Assembly (NCBI GenBank): GCA_902785755.1
Contig: CACZZO010000009.1
Coordinates: 124,001 to 188,000, forward strand
Origin: an uncultured Bacteroidia bacterium
GTDB taxonomy: Bacteria > Bacteroidota > Bacteroidia > Bacteroidales > F082
Length of the DNA: 64,000 nt
Reading direction: 5' to 3'
Under the pieces are notes generated by a model. The model made no database searches, was not told the origin of the DNA, and saw only the letters and a program-made list of their open reading frames with translations. Position numbers and translations under genes: made by a program. Shown in pieces: positions 51,975 to 61,593 of this stretch. Positions within the stretch are counted from its first letter, which is position 1. Every line of letters begins with the position of its first letter.

Positions 51975-54900
51975 TTATTCTTCATCATCTTTGTCGGGGG
52001 TCAAGCGCTCATGAATCGTTTGGAACACAATGTACAAGGCCGGCGTGACGAACAAGATGGCGATGATAGCCACCGTCATACCGCCCACCACAGCGATGGA
52101 CAGCGACTTGTTGCCCACGGCACCTGCACCCGTGCCCACAATCAGCGGAATCATACCGATAATCATGGTCAAAACGGTCATCAGGATAGGACGCAGACGG
52201 TCTTGGCAGGCACCGACGGCAGCATCGTAAATCGACATGCCCTCTTTGCGTTTCTGCACGGCGAACTCAGTGATAAGAATGGCCGTCTTGGCCGCCAAAC
52301 CCATCAACATGATGACACCCACCTGCACATATACGTTGACACCCACACCCATCAGCACCTCCAAGGGGCGAACCGACAAGTAAGCGCCGAAGATACCAAA
52401 TGGGATGGACATCAGCACCGCGAAGGGGATAAACACCGAGTTATACAACACGGCGAGAATGAGGTAGACCAACAATACCGCGATGGCATAAATGATGGCG
52501 GTGGTGTTTGAACCCGCGTTGGCAGCCTCCTCACGTGCCATACCGCCGAACTCGTAACTATAGCCTTCGGGGAACACCTCATCCATCACCTCATCGACGG
52601 CAGTGCGCACATGCGATGAGGTATATCCCGGGCTTGCAATCAGGTTGATGTTGTAGCAGGAAAACAGGTTGAAACGGCGCTCTTGCGAGGTGCCCAAAAT
52701 CGGGGTGATGTTGACCAACCCCGACACAGGAGTCATCTCGGTGCCCGCCTGAACGTAAATGTTGTTGAGCGTGCTCAGCTCCATGCGATACTCATCGCCC
52801 GCCTCCACAATCACATAGTAAACCTTGCCGTACTTGGTGTAGGTGCCGATATACGATCCGGCGAGGTTAGTGCCGATGGTCTCGACAACAGTCCTCGGCG
52901 AAATGCCCTTGCTTATGCAAGCCGGCACATCAACGGTAAGCTCGTATTTCGGATAGTTAGCCGAATAGGAAGCCACCGCTATAGCCACCTCCGGACGTTC
53001 ATTCAATTTCTGCGTGAACTCATTCGAATATTTGATGAAAGTAGCATCGTCGTCACTCGAACTATTCTGGAGGTTCAGCTCTATCGCCGAGCCTGAGCCA
53101 TAGCCCGGAATCTGGGGCATCTGAAACGCGGTGACATCGGCCTCCGGCATATTCTCTATCGACCACAATGTGATTTGGTTCTGCACGCTGGCAACGCTGT
53201 AGAAGTCGCGCTCCTCCCAGTTTTTCAGACGTACCATCAAGGTACCGTAGTTGGTTCCGGCACCACCGTTCATGATAGAGAAACCTGACACGGTGCTGAT
53301 CAAATCGACATCGTCTATCGATTTGATGTAATTCTCGATTTTGCTGACAGCCGTTTCCGTTTCGTTAAGATAGGTGCCCGGCGCGGTTTGCACATCGACG
53401 AAGAAGAAGCCCTGGTCTTCTTGGGGAACAAGCTCTGATTGGGCGCTCTTCATCAACCAAACCATACCTACACTGAAAACCGCTATCAGAATCCACGAAA
53501 CAGCAGGACGTTTGATGAATTTGCTCACACCTTTCATATACTTGCTCAACATGGCATTGAAAGCCACATCGTATGCTTGCTTGACGTAATAGCTGACCCC
53601 CTTCCGCTCTTTTTCGCCTTCTTTTTTCGGTTTGAACAAAAGCGCGCAAAGGGCTGGGCAGATGGTCAAGGCTGAAAGTGTGGAAAGGCACACCGAACCC
53701 GACATGATGAAACCGAATTGCTTGAAGAAAGTGCCTTGTGTGCCTGAAATGAAAGTCACAGGGATAAACACGGCGACAAACACCAAAGTGGTTGAAATAG
53801 CGGCTGCCGTCACCTCATGGAGTGCCTCGCTGGTGGCGGATGCGGCGGTGTATTTGCCTGTCTCCATCTTGGTCATCACCGCCTCGACGACCACAATGGC
53901 ATCGTCGACGACGGTTCCAATGGCCAACACCAAGGCGAACAATGTGATTAGGTTGAGCGAATAGCCCAAGGCCCACACAATGGCAAAGGTGCCCACCAAC
54001 GACACGATGATGGAAACCGAGGGAATCAGCGTTGCTTTGAAATCCTGCAAGAACAAATACACGATGAGGATAACGAGGACGATGGCGATGATGAGGGTTT
54101 CCACAACATTGTGGATGGAGGCGTAAAGGAAGTCATCAGAGGTCTCCATTTGCTTGAATTCCAGACCGGCGGGCAACGACTTTGAGATTTCCTTGATCAC
54201 CCTGTCGATTTCCGCGTTGACTTCTGTAGCGTTGGCACCCGGTGCCTGCTTGACGATGAACATGGCTCCGGGATGTCCGTCCACCTTAGAACGGAAGGAG
54301 TACGTCTTGGTTCCAAACTCCACGTCGGCCACGTCTCTCAAGCGCAAAACCTCACCATTAGAGGTGGCACGCAGGATGATTTCCCCAAACTCGCTCATTT
54401 CGTCGAGTTGTCCCTTGAACTCAATGTCCATCTTGTTTACCGTGCTCTCGATGCTACCCACGGGCGACACCAAATGCTGCTCATTGATGGCATTGATAAT
54501 CTCTTCCCTGGTGATGCCGTAGGAGGCCATCACATCCGGCTTGATCCAGATACGCACACCGTAAGTATCGCCGAGGAGGTTGATGCTGCCCACACCTGTG
54601 ATACGGCTGATACGCGGTATCACATTGATGTCCAAGTAGTTGATGATAAACTTCTGGTCAAACCTGTCGTCGGAACTCTCCAAAGACTGGATTTGCAGGA
54701 TGGAGTTGACGCTCTTTTGCACGGTGACACCTTGAGAGGTCACTGCAGCAGGCAATATGCCTTCGGCCTGACTCACGCGGTTTTGCACATTCACCGTGGC
54801 TTGGTCGGCATTGGTACCTTGCTTGAAATACACGTTGATTTCAGCACTACCATTCGAGAAGGCCGACGAAGAGATATACATCATGTCCTCCACGCCGTTC

Positions 54901-55127
54901 ACCTGCTCCTCGATAGGCATGATGACCGATTTCATGATAGAGGCGACATCGGCACCGGTGTAAGAGGCCGAAATGACGACCTGTGGAGGCGCAATGTTAG
55001 GATATTGCTCAATCGACAACGAATTGAGACCCACCACTCCGATAAGGCAAACCAGCACACCAACGACAAGCGCTGACACCCAATGCTTTACGAAATATTT
55101 TTGTTTTATTGGTTTTTCCATAATCAT
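51975..55127 (-). CDS. RND efflux transporter permease (HAE1/AcrB-like)
   Basis: 1050 residues with the usual 12 transmembrane helices and two large periplasmic loops. Seen: the N-terminal KHWVSALVVGVLVCLIGVVG, LSIEQYPNIAPPQV, the TM4 proton-relay stretch VVDDAIVVVEAV, GVNVYVQVGVIMLMGLAAK, and a duplicated C-terminal half. It pumps drugs or other amphiphiles out by proton motive force. The start at 55127 overlaps the adaptor stop (ATGA); an ATG two codons on is also possible. Confidence 0.96.
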   Translation of the reverse strand: MIMEKPIKQKYFVKHWVSALVVGVLVCLIGVVGLNSLSIEQYPNIAPPQVVISASYTGADVASIMKSVIMPIEEQVNGVEDMMYISSSAFSNGSAEINVYFKQGTNADQATVNVQNRVSQAEGILPAAVTSQGVTVQKSVNSILQIQSLESSDDRFDQKFIINYLDINVIPRISRITGVGSINLLGDTYGVRIWIKPDVMASYGITREEIINAINEQHLVSPVGSIESTVNKMDIEFKGQLDEMSEFGEIILRATSNGEVLRLRDVADVEFGTKTYSFRSKVDGHPGAMFIVKQAPGANATEVNAEIDRVIKEISKSLPAGLEFKQMETSDDFLYASIHNVVETLIIAIVLVILIVYLFLQDFKATLIPSVSIIVSLVGTFAIVWALGYSLNLITLFALVLAIGTVVDDAIVVVEAVMTKMETGKYTAASATSEALHEVTAAAISTTLVFVAVFIPVTFISGTQGTFFKQFGFIMSGSVCLSTLSALTICPALCALLFKPKKEGEKERKGVSYYVKQAYDVAFNAMLSKYMKGVSKFIKRPAVSWILIAVFSVGMVWLMKSAQSELVPQEDQGFFFVDVQTAPGTYLNETETAVSKIENYIKSIDDVDLISTVSGFSIMNGGAGTNYGTLMVRLKNWEERDFYSVASVQNQITLWSIENMPEADVTAFQMPQIPGYGSGSAIELNLQNSSSDDDATFIKYSNEFTQKLNERPEVAIAVASYSANYPKYELTVDVPACISKGISPRTVVETIGTNLAGSYIGTYTKYGKVYYVIVEAGDEYRMELSTLNNIYVQAGTEMTPVSGLVNITPILGTSQERRFNLFSCYNINLIASPGYTSSHVRTAVDEVMDEVFPEGYSYEFGGMAREEAANAGSNTTAIIYAIAVLLVYLILAVLYNSVFIPFAVLMSIPFGIFGAYLSVRPLEVLMGVGVNVYVQVGVIMLMGLAAKTAILITEFAVQKRKEGMSIYDAAVGACQDRLRPILMTVLTMIIGMIPLIVGTGAGAVGNKSLSIAVVGGMTVAIIAILFVTPALYIVFQTIHERLTPDKDDEE

Positions 55128-56260
55128 CTAATTTTCTGTCCATTCGTCAACTTGCCCGCACCATTGGTGACCACTTCGTCGCCCGCGTTCAAGCCTTCAA
55201 GGATGTAATATTCCGTTCCGTCGTTTGAAGGATACACTTCCTTGCAGATGATGCCTTCCACCGTACCGTCGGTTTTGACGCGGTAGAACATCATCTGGTC
55301 TTGCAGGCGCACGGCGGCTGTTTGAGGCACACTCAGCACGCTGTCTATCGTCAGGGGAATGATGATATTGGCCGACAAACCTGAACGCAGCACGCCTTCG
55401 GGATTATCGAACTCAGCCTCGCAAGCCGCTGTTCCTGTGGTTTGGTTGACAAGAGCACCAATTACGGTAATTTGGCCATCTTGTTTGTAAGTGGAGCCGT
55501 CCTTCAGCTTGAGTTTCACTTTGGGCAACACTTCACTGACAAGAGAGCCGTTGGGGCCTTCCATGCCATTTTTGCCGGTAGTCAAGTGATATTCCATGAC
55601 TATACTCAACAACTGGGTTTCGGTGATGGAGAAATTGGCCTTCACCTTACTGATGTCGCTCACTGTGCAAAGATACATGGCTCTGGAAACCATGTCGCCC
55701 ACATTGTACTCGTTGCCGGCAATGTAGCCCGTCACTGGCGCCGTGACAGTACAATAACCGAGGTTGGTCCTCGCGATGTTGAGTTGTGCCTGAGCCTGCG
55801 AAACCGAGGCTTGCGCCGAGTTGTATTCGTTGAGGCTGGTGTTGAGCACATAGTCGCTGATGATTCTCTTTTCAAACAGTTTCTGGTTCGACTCATACTG
55901 CAACCTCGTGGTCTCCAAATTGGCTTTGGCCACTTTCAGGTCGGCTTCGGCTGACTGCACGCTGAGTTGATACTCGGTCGGGTCAATCACGAAGAGGGTT
56001 TGGCCTTTCTGCACGATGGTGCCCGGAACGTAATTCTTCTTCGTGACGATGCCTTCAACCTGCGGATACACCTTGATTTCGGTGATGCCGCAAGTCGATG
56101 CCGGGAACGTCATGTTATAGGTTTTGGGTTCCGGTTGAAGCACCTTGGTCTCGTACTTCGTCATAGGCATCTCAAATTGTGCTTGGTTTCCACTGCAGGA
56201 AACCATTATGCCACAGCCCAATAGCAGTGCTGAGCATAGTAAAAGGTACTGTTTGTTCAT
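55124..56260 (-). CDS. RND efflux periplasmic adaptor (membrane fusion protein)
   Basis: 378 residues. A lipoprotein signal (lipobox GIMVSC) is followed by a biotinyl-lipoyl-like half-motif (VEGIVTKKNYVPGTIVQKGQ), a long helical hairpin (AEADLKVAKANLETTRLQYE), the second lipoyl half (VTAPVTGYIAGNEYNVGDMV) and beta-barrel and proximal domains. It links the inner membrane pump to the TolC-like channel. First gene of the efflux operon. Confidence 0.95.
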   Translation of the reverse strand: MNKQYLLLCSALLLGCGIMVSCSGNQAQFEMPMTKYETKVLQPEPKTYNMTFPASTCGITEIKVYPQVEGIVTKKNYVPGTIVQKGQTLFVIDPTEYQLSVQSAEADLKVAKANLETTRLQYESNQKLFEKRIISDYVLNTSLNEYNSAQASVSQAQAQLNIARTNLGYCTVTAPVTGYIAGNEYNVGDMVSRAMYLCTVSDISKVKANFSITETQLLSIVMEYHLTTGKNGMEGPNGSLVSEVLPKVKLKLKDGSTYKQDGQITVIGALVNQTTGTAACEAEFDNPEGVLRSGLSANIIIPLTIDSVLSVPQTAAVRLQDQMMFYRVKTDGTVEGIICKEVYPSNDGTEYYILEGLNAGDEVVTNGAGKLTNGQKIR

Positions 56261-56321
56261 ATTTTCTTCATTTTGTATTATTTACGTTTTCGGGACGAAA
56301 GGTCTCTTCTTTTTGCGCGTG

Positions 56322-56329
56322 CAAAATTA
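56322..56329 (-). promoter_or_regulatory. -7 box (TAATTTTG) for the efflux operon
   Basis: TAnnTTTG on the minus strand, 61 bases before the adaptor ATG, leaving a leader of some 55 nt. Confidence 0.5.
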
Positions 56330-56350
56330 TGAAAAAAAAGAGTGTGTTCA

Positions 56351-59300
56351 TCATTCAATCACTATCTTTTGGATTCTGACATTGTTTCCCTCTATCAAAC
56401 GGAGCACATAAATGCCCGGTGTCATCCCGTTGGTAGAGACGGTGTGCACACCGTCTGAACAACGCACAACACGCCCCGTGACATCAACCACTTGCAATGT
56501 TCCCTCGCCGTTGACGATGATGTTGCCATTGCTGATGAAGGCAAAATTCCCACTGGGTTCGCAAGCGTCCCCGCTTGCGGAAAACACCAAACGGAAACGC
56601 GAAGCGTAGTCCGTCGCTTTGGCAGTGAAGGTATAAGAGGCTGGTCCCTGAGCCTGTCGAAGGGCCAGCAAGTCCACATCCGCGCCAGTCAGGTTGTCAA
56701 TCAGGTGCAGATAGTCGAATTCCACGTTTTCAGGATTGAAGGAAATGGTGTATTCGCCATCCTTCGTGGCCTTGAAATTGACAGGCATCTCGTTTGTAGA
56801 GACGTTGCGCGCAACGTCTGTACCGACGTTAACGTTGGCCACGGCATATTCCTTTCCGCCCTGCGGGATGCTGATGTTGGCGCTTGGATTGCCGAAATGG
56901 AACTTGCCCAACTGCTCTCCCTCGCCGAAGCGCACAATGGCGTTGTCGATGGCGGTCGCTGAGCCTGTCGAAGCGCCGCGTGTGTCGGCCTTTTGCTCCG
57001 AAACCGTGATGTTCAACAGGCCTTGGTTGACAGTGGCGGCGGGAGCCGTCTTGCTGAAGGTGACGCTTTCGTTTCCGTTCACTTCCACGATAACGCCATG
57101 GCAAGGCGCGATGGGAGTTGTGGTTCCATTCGATTGGGCCACGATGACCGAGCCGTCATCGTTCAGCGTATAGTAAGGCTTGTTGATGTAGGCATCGGTG
57201 GTAAACGGGTTGCCTACGAGGTTGAAACCTTGGGAAAGGTTCTCGATAGTCTTTGTGTCATTCATGTTGAACGTGCCGCTGAAGCCCAAGGTCTTGGTTT
57301 CCTTGGTGGCGTAGAGGTAGCCTTGGCCGTTCTCAAGGTTGAAATGATGATGATTGCCTTCTTGCTTCCAGTTTTCCCATTCCAAGTCCGCGCTTGGGTT
57401 GAAGCGGTAAAGGTCATATTCCGTTGCGCTGAAGATGTTTCCGACTGCCGAGGTCTCAATGCTTCCCTCGACTGGCGAGGCGATGAAGGCCCAGCCGTTG
57501 GTTTCGCTATCTCCATAGCCTGCAATCTCGCGAACGATGTTACAGATGATGACGACATTCTCGGCAGGCATGGTGAGCGTGTAAAGGTTTCCGTTTCCGC
57601 TGAGCGTCCCGTTGCTGGCTTGATAGTTCACCGTGGCTGTCGTGGGGCAGCTCAGGTTGAGGCTTACGTTGTTGCCGCTGGCGGCATAGTGTGCGTCGCC
57701 GCACTTGAGGCCCGTCGTGTAGAAGGTAAGCCCGCTTACGTTATACTCGTTGCTGACTTCTCCGGCGTTCTCTATGGTGATGCCCGTGTCGGGAGTGATG
57801 CTGTAAACCTGCGTGCCCTGTGCCGCGCCCATCGTCGCGGTATAGTAGCAGTTAGCGCCTATTGTCGGGTTGTTTCCACGCACGAAGGTGGCGCCAATGT
57901 TGATGGCCGTTTCACCCTGAGCGACCGCGATGTTGGCATCGGGGGCATAGAGTGAATTGGTAACAATAGCAGTAGTATTACCGCTCCATCCCACAAAACC
58001 GCCGCAATGCTGGGTAATGTTGGTGGCCAGCAGCCGACCGTTAAAGACGCAGCCCTCGATGTTCGTTGTCGTGTTGCTTGCCGGCATGGCCACGATGCCG
58101 CCGTGGGTGCCGTTGCCGCCGACGCTGCTGTGGATGACGGTGCCGACCTGACAGTTGGTGATGTTCGTTTCACCGGAATTGCTAGCGACAAGTCCGGCGG
58201 CGAACTTCCGTGAGGTGTAGATGTCGCCCGTCACCTTGAGGTCGCGGATGGTGGCGTTCTTGACGAAGCGGAATGGGGCGCAGTACTCTTCGCCAAAAGC
58301 GCTCTCTGCGGCGCCTTTGGTGAAGGTCAGCGTGTGTACGCCATCGCCCAGGAATGTGCCTTGGAACGAGTTGGTCTCGCTGCTGCCCACCATCGTCGAG
58401 ACGCTGATGTCCTCGGTCAACTTCACGTACTGCCCGCTGTAGTTAGTACCATTGTTGACGCTCGCAGCGAATGTGTTCCATTCTTCTTCACTGCTGATGG
58501 TGAGGGCACTGTTTACCACGTCACCGGTAGCGGTGATATTGAAGGTCGTCGAGCCGGTGTAGTCGCCCGTACCGGTGAGCACCAATGTGTAGTTGCCCGC
58601 CGTGCTGATGCTGACGGGAAGAGACTGCACGGCATCTCCGTCCATCGTGGCCGTGTAGTCAGTGCCGAAGGTGAGGGTAGCCGCAAAGGGGTCGGTCACC
58701 GTTGGCGTGATGAATACGAGGCCTTGATCCAAATCGTATGCTGCTTCCACACCGCTGACGCTGCAGGCATCAGAATAGACCGTGGTGCCGTTGATTGTTA
58801 TCGACTTGTAGATTCCATTGGCCGGAGCGGTGTAATAGACCTGTGTGCCCTGGTTGGTGGGCAGGTTGGCGGTAGCGACGAAGTAGCAGTTCTCGATGGT
58901 AACGGTGGCTCCGTTATACAGGCCTACGAAGGTCTCATTAATCATACCCTCAGACACGCTGCTGGGGGCCACAAGTGAATTGGTGATGGTTGCTGACGTG
59001 TTTTCATTGCACATTCCGACGATTCCCCCACAGAATGTGGTGCCGTACGAGTTGGTATGGGCAACAGTGGCGGCAAACGAACCGTCGAAAACGCAGCCGC
59101 TGATGGTGACGTTTCCGTTGTTTGAGGCAACAAGACCGCCGTGAGCGTCCATTTGCGGTCTGCTGCTGGAGATGGATACAGAGCTGCTACAGGATATAAG
59201 GTTCAGCGAGCCGGTCACATCACCCACTATGCCAGCGGCACACATGCCGCCGGTAGTGATGGTGCCTGTCGTCTTGAGGTTCCTGATGGTGGCGTTTTTG

Positions 59301-60163
59301 ACGTAGCGGAAGGGGGCCGTCACGGCATATTCCGTGTTATAGCTGACGGTCAGCGTGTGGCCGTCGCCGTCGAACAAGCCCCGAAACGAGAAGCTCTCAC
59401 TGAAGCCTGCCATCTCCGATACACTGATGTCGCTGGTCAACTTCACATACTTGTCGATGAAGGTGTTGCCGGAGTTCACTACGGTGCAAAATACGTTCCA
59501 TTCACTTTGACTGCCGATTTCGTAGAGCGTGAGCAAGTTTAATGTAAGGCAAGCACGGACAGGAGCAGTTTGGGCGTTAGACACGAAGCCAGACCAACCA
59601 GAGTCGCATTGGATAATAAGTCCATTAACTCCAGATTCATCCATCTCACTTGACCAATAATAATAAAGCATGTCTGTACCGCCAACGCTGCTGAATCCAT
59701 TGAACAAGGCCTGGCCGCTACCAGCGGCACTGATCATCTTGTCCCATTCGCTCTTGCTGGCCAGTTTCCAAGTTCCGCCTACGACGGGCATGCTTGTATT
59801 CTTGTTGTTGCAAGCAGTTATTCCATCAGCCTGTGTATACTGTCCCTCATCGCGCAGTGCCAGAGCCAGACCCGCTTTGCTCGACTCGTCAATGTAGATA
59901 ATCTTGGCCGCGGCCGTCTTGCCGTCAGCCGTTGCGGCCGCCACGTTGTCGTAGATGGTGCCATCGGTGCATACCACACGGTTTTTGTCGCTGGCCGTGC
60001 AGTAGATACCGTTCTGTGCCCAAGCCGTCGGCCCGAAGGCGAGCAGGGCGAGGAGCGCCATCATGGCGCCGCGTTGGGCGTTTTTGCGCTTTTTGGCCAC
60101 TAAGTAGGCCGTGCCGAGGGTCAGCCCAAGCAGAATTGCGATTGTTGCTGTTGCTTTTGTCAT
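56351..60163 (-). CDS. Large type IX secreted surface protein with GLUG/MBG-like repeats
   Basis: 1270 residues. The N terminus has two hydrophobic stretches (about 5-22 and 33-49), the second ending AWAQ like a signal peptide; an internal start may be used. It contains repeats of the type VKNATIRNLKTTGTI ... AAGIVG ... ISGCVFDG (GLUG-like, twice), an MBG-like segment (LTFGTDYTATMDGD) and a C-terminal type A sorting domain (LQVVDVTGRVV, MTPGIYVLRLIEG, RIQKIVIE). It is probably an adhesin or surface-display protein. The last 270 residues contain at least five in-frame palindromic repeats. Confidence 0.85.
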   Translation of the reverse strand: MTKATATIAILLGLTLGTAYLVAKKRKNAQRGAMMALLALLAFGPTAWAQNGIYCTASDKNRVVCTDGTIYDNVAAATADGKTAAAKIIYIDESSKAGLALALRDEGQYTQADGITACNNKNTSMPVVGGTWKLASKSEWDKMISAAGSGQALFNGFSSVGGTDMLYYYWSSEMDESGVNGLIIQCDSGWSGFVSNAQTAPVRACLTLNLLTLYEIGSQSEWNVFCTVVNSGNTFIDKYVKLTSDISVSEMAGFSESFSFRGLFDGDGHTLTVSYNTEYAVTAPFRYVKNATIRNLKTTGTITTGGMCAAGIVGDVTGSLNLISCSSSVSISSSRPQMDAHGGLVASNNGNVTISGCVFDGSFAATVAHTNSYGTTFCGGIVGMCNENTSATITNSLVAPSSVSEGMINETFVGLYNGATVTIENCYFVATANLPTNQGTQVYYTAPANGIYKSITINGTTVYSDACSVSGVEAAYDLDQGLVFITPTVTDPFAATLTFGTDYTATMDGDAVQSLPVSISTAGNYTLVLTGTGDYTGSTTFNITATGDVVNSALTISSEEEWNTFAASVNNGTNYSGQYVKLTEDISVSTMVGSSETNSFQGTFLGDGVHTLTFTKGAAESAFGEEYCAPFRFVKNATIRDLKVTGDIYTSRKFAAGLVASNSGETNITNCQVGTVIHSSVGGNGTHGGIVAMPASNTTTNIEGCVFNGRLLATNITQHCGGFVGWSGNTTAIVTNSLYAPDANIAVAQGETAINIGATFVRGNNPTIGANCYYTATMGAAQGTQVYSITPDTGITIENAGEVSNEYNVSGLTFYTTGLKCGDAHYAASGNNVSLNLSCPTTATVNYQASNGTLSGNGNLYTLTMPAENVVIICNIVREIAGYGDSETNGWAFIASPVEGSIETSAVGNIFSATEYDLYRFNPSADLEWENWKQEGNHHHFNLENGQGYLYATKETKTLGFSGTFNMNDTKTIENLSQGFNLVGNPFTTDAYINKPYYTLNDDGSVIVAQSNGTTTPIAPCHGVIVEVNGNESVTFSKTAPAATVNQGLLNITVSEQKADTRGASTGSATAIDNAIVRFGEGEQLGKFHFGNPSANISIPQGGKEYAVANVNVGTDVARNVSTNEMPVNFKATKDGEYTISFNPENVEFDYLHLIDNLTGADVDLLALRQAQGPASYTFTAKATDYASRFRLVFSASGDACEPSGNFAFISNGNIIVNGEGTLQVVDVTGRVVRCSDGVHTVSTNGMTPGIYVLRLIEGNNVRIQKIVIE
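56437..56456. repeat. 20-bp perfect palindrome, family C, inside the secreted protein gene
   Basis: agacggtgtgcacaccgtct, preceded by gtag. The same flank and symmetry recur at 56800-56819 with different inner bases that still pair. It is read as CSDGVHTVSTN within the sorting domain. Confidence 0.8.
56560..56579. repeat. Palindromic repeat, family D, inside the secreted protein gene
   Basis: Arms cgcaagcg and cgcttgcg around tccc. Read in frame as SASGDACEPSG. Confidence 0.65.
56644..56666. repeat. Palindromic repeat, family A, inside the secreted protein gene
   Basis: gtccctgagcctgtcgaagg followed by gcc, identical to the copy in polA. Read in frame as LRQAQGP. Confidence 0.8.
56800..56819. 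repeat. 20-bp perfect palindrome, family C, second copy
   Basis: agacgttgcgcgcaacgtct, preceded by gtag as in the first copy; the inner bases differ but remain fully self-complementary. Read in frame as TDVARNVSTN. Confidence 0.8.
56955..56977. repeat. Palindromic repeat, family A variant
   Basis: gtcgctgagcctgtcgaagc followed by gcc. Compared with the other family A copies both arms changed together (CCCT/AGGG to CGCT/AGCG), so the stem is kept. Confidence 0.75.
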
Positions 60164-60216
60164 CTTTTTGTGATTTTCTTTGCTTTATTTTAAAACCTAT
60201 TTCGCAGAAAAAAAAG

Positions 60217-60224
60217 CAAAAGTA
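60217..60224 (-). promoter_or_regulatory. -7 box (TACTTTTG) for the large secreted protein gene
   Basis: TAnnTTTG on the minus strand, 53 bases before the ATG. Confidence 0.45.
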
Positions 60225-60276
60225 GGCAAACTTCCCCAAGCGCGAAGCCGCCTGAATGCCTATGGCATTAGGTTTT

Positions 60277-60352
60277 GCAGATTTCGAGACAAGTTTTGCA
60301 GATTTTGCAAAAATTGCAGATTTTGAAACTGTGTTTTTTGCAGATTTTGAAA
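60277..60352. repeat. Four short direct repeats (gcagatttt) in an intergenic region
   Basis: ttgcagatttt-like units start at 60277, 60298, 60316 and 60340, spaced 21, 18 and 24 bp. They lie between the membrane AraC-type gene and the promoter of the large secreted protein, so they could be binding sites. All spacings are multiples of three, so a coding remnant cannot be excluded. Confidence 0.5.
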
Positions 60353-60365
60353 GTCGGGACGTTGC

Positions 60366-61490
60366 TTACTGGGCCGTTTCGTGCATCCAAGCGGTCACGG
60401 TTTGCCCCATGCGCTGCTTGAAAGCGAGGCTGAAAGTGCTGTAGCTGCGGTAGCCGCTCTCGTTGGCGAGTTGCTGGGCCGTGAAGGACTTCCCGGCAGC
60501 GGTAGCCTCGCGACAGAGATTCACGAAGTGGTCGATGCGCAGGTTGTTGATATAGGTGTTGTAATGGATGCCCTGTTGGGTGAAATACTGGCTGAGATAG
60601 AAGCGGTTGGTGCCAATGGCTTGTGCGAGTCGGAGCAGGGTAAGGTCGTGCTGCAAGTATAGCTTCGTGCGCACGCAATGCTCTTCCAAAAGTTGTTCGA
60701 TGTTGGAAGGGATGTCCACTGTCTGATGCGCTTGTTGTGTCTCTGGTTCCAATTGTTCTGGTTGCTCCAATTGTTCTGGTTGTTCTGTCGTTGCGCTCTC
60801 CAGTTGTGGCAGCGTCTCGATGCGCCACAGCAGGAATCCGAAAAACGGGATTTCGACGGCTTGCACGATAAAGCTGATGGTGATGTTGTCGTCAACAAAC
60901 CTATAGAAGATAATCAACAGAAAGACGACGATGATCAGCAAATGGCTCAGCCATACCTCCTTGTTCTCCAAGTCGGCGTAATTGTCGCGCAGCCACCGCC
61001 CATATTGCCTGATGGCAAACACCATATAAAGGGTAAAGAGCAAGTAAACCAACATAAAGTATGCGACGGCGATGCTTGTGAAACGATTGTTGGGATTGAT
61101 GATATAAAGCACCCCCAATGCCACTAATGGTATCGTTGCCAATAGGATAGGCCAAACGGGCCGCTTGCGGTCTTGGAGCATGGCGAGCAGCGTGCCAGGG
61201 ATAGTGGTCAGCAACGCCACAAAATCAAACATGGCCGCCAACACAAAACTCACCGAACTGGTCGAATCGGAATAGATGTAGCAAAGAAGCCAACAAATAT
61301 GGCCAAAAAACAACATGGCAAATAAAGCCGAAATCCAACGGCGCAGTCGCAACGGCGGCGAAACGTCGGGCTTGAAGGCGTTGCCTTTGCGCAGGCAAAT
61401 GTAAAGGCAGGCGATAAGCGATGCTATCGTGACTCCGCCGTAGAGCGTGATATAAAGTACAAAATTGGTAGGTATATGTCTGAAATCCAT
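60366..61490 (-). CDS. Membrane-anchored AraC-type regulator
   Basis: 374 residues. The first 230 residues form about seven transmembrane helices; a Gln/Glu/Pro linker (EQPEQLEQPEQLEPE, encoded by an 18-bp tandem repeat) leads to a C-terminal AraC-type helix-turn-helix domain (LTLLRLAQAIGTNRFYLSQY, TAQQLANESGYRSYSTFSLAF). This layout suggests direct signalling from the membrane to DNA. It is next to the large type IX secreted protein gene on the same strand, which it may control. Confidence 0.85.
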   Translation of the reverse strand: MDFRHIPTNFVLYITLYGGVTIASLIACLYICLRKGNAFKPDVSPPLRLRRWISALFAMLFFGHICWLLCYIYSDSTSSVSFVLAAMFDFVALLTTIPGTLLAMLQDRKRPVWPILLATIPLVALGVLYIINPNNRFTSIAVAYFMLVYLLFTLYMVFAIRQYGRWLRDNYADLENKEVWLSHLLIIVVFLLIIFYRFVDDNITISFIVQAVEIPFFGFLLWRIETLPQLESATTEQPEQLEQPEQLEPETQQAHQTVDIPSNIEQLLEEHCVRTKLYLQHDLTLLRLAQAIGTNRFYLSQYFTQQGIHYNTYINNLRIDHFVNLCREATAAGKSFTAQQLANESGYRSYSTFSLAFKQRMGQTVTAWMHETAQ

Positions 61491-61593
61491 CGGCTTTAAA
61501 CTTTAATGGTGATTTTTGACGGTGAAAAATAATGGTTTTTTGCTAAGGGCATTTCGCCGTGGCCGTTGCTCGCGACAACTATGACGATTGCCG

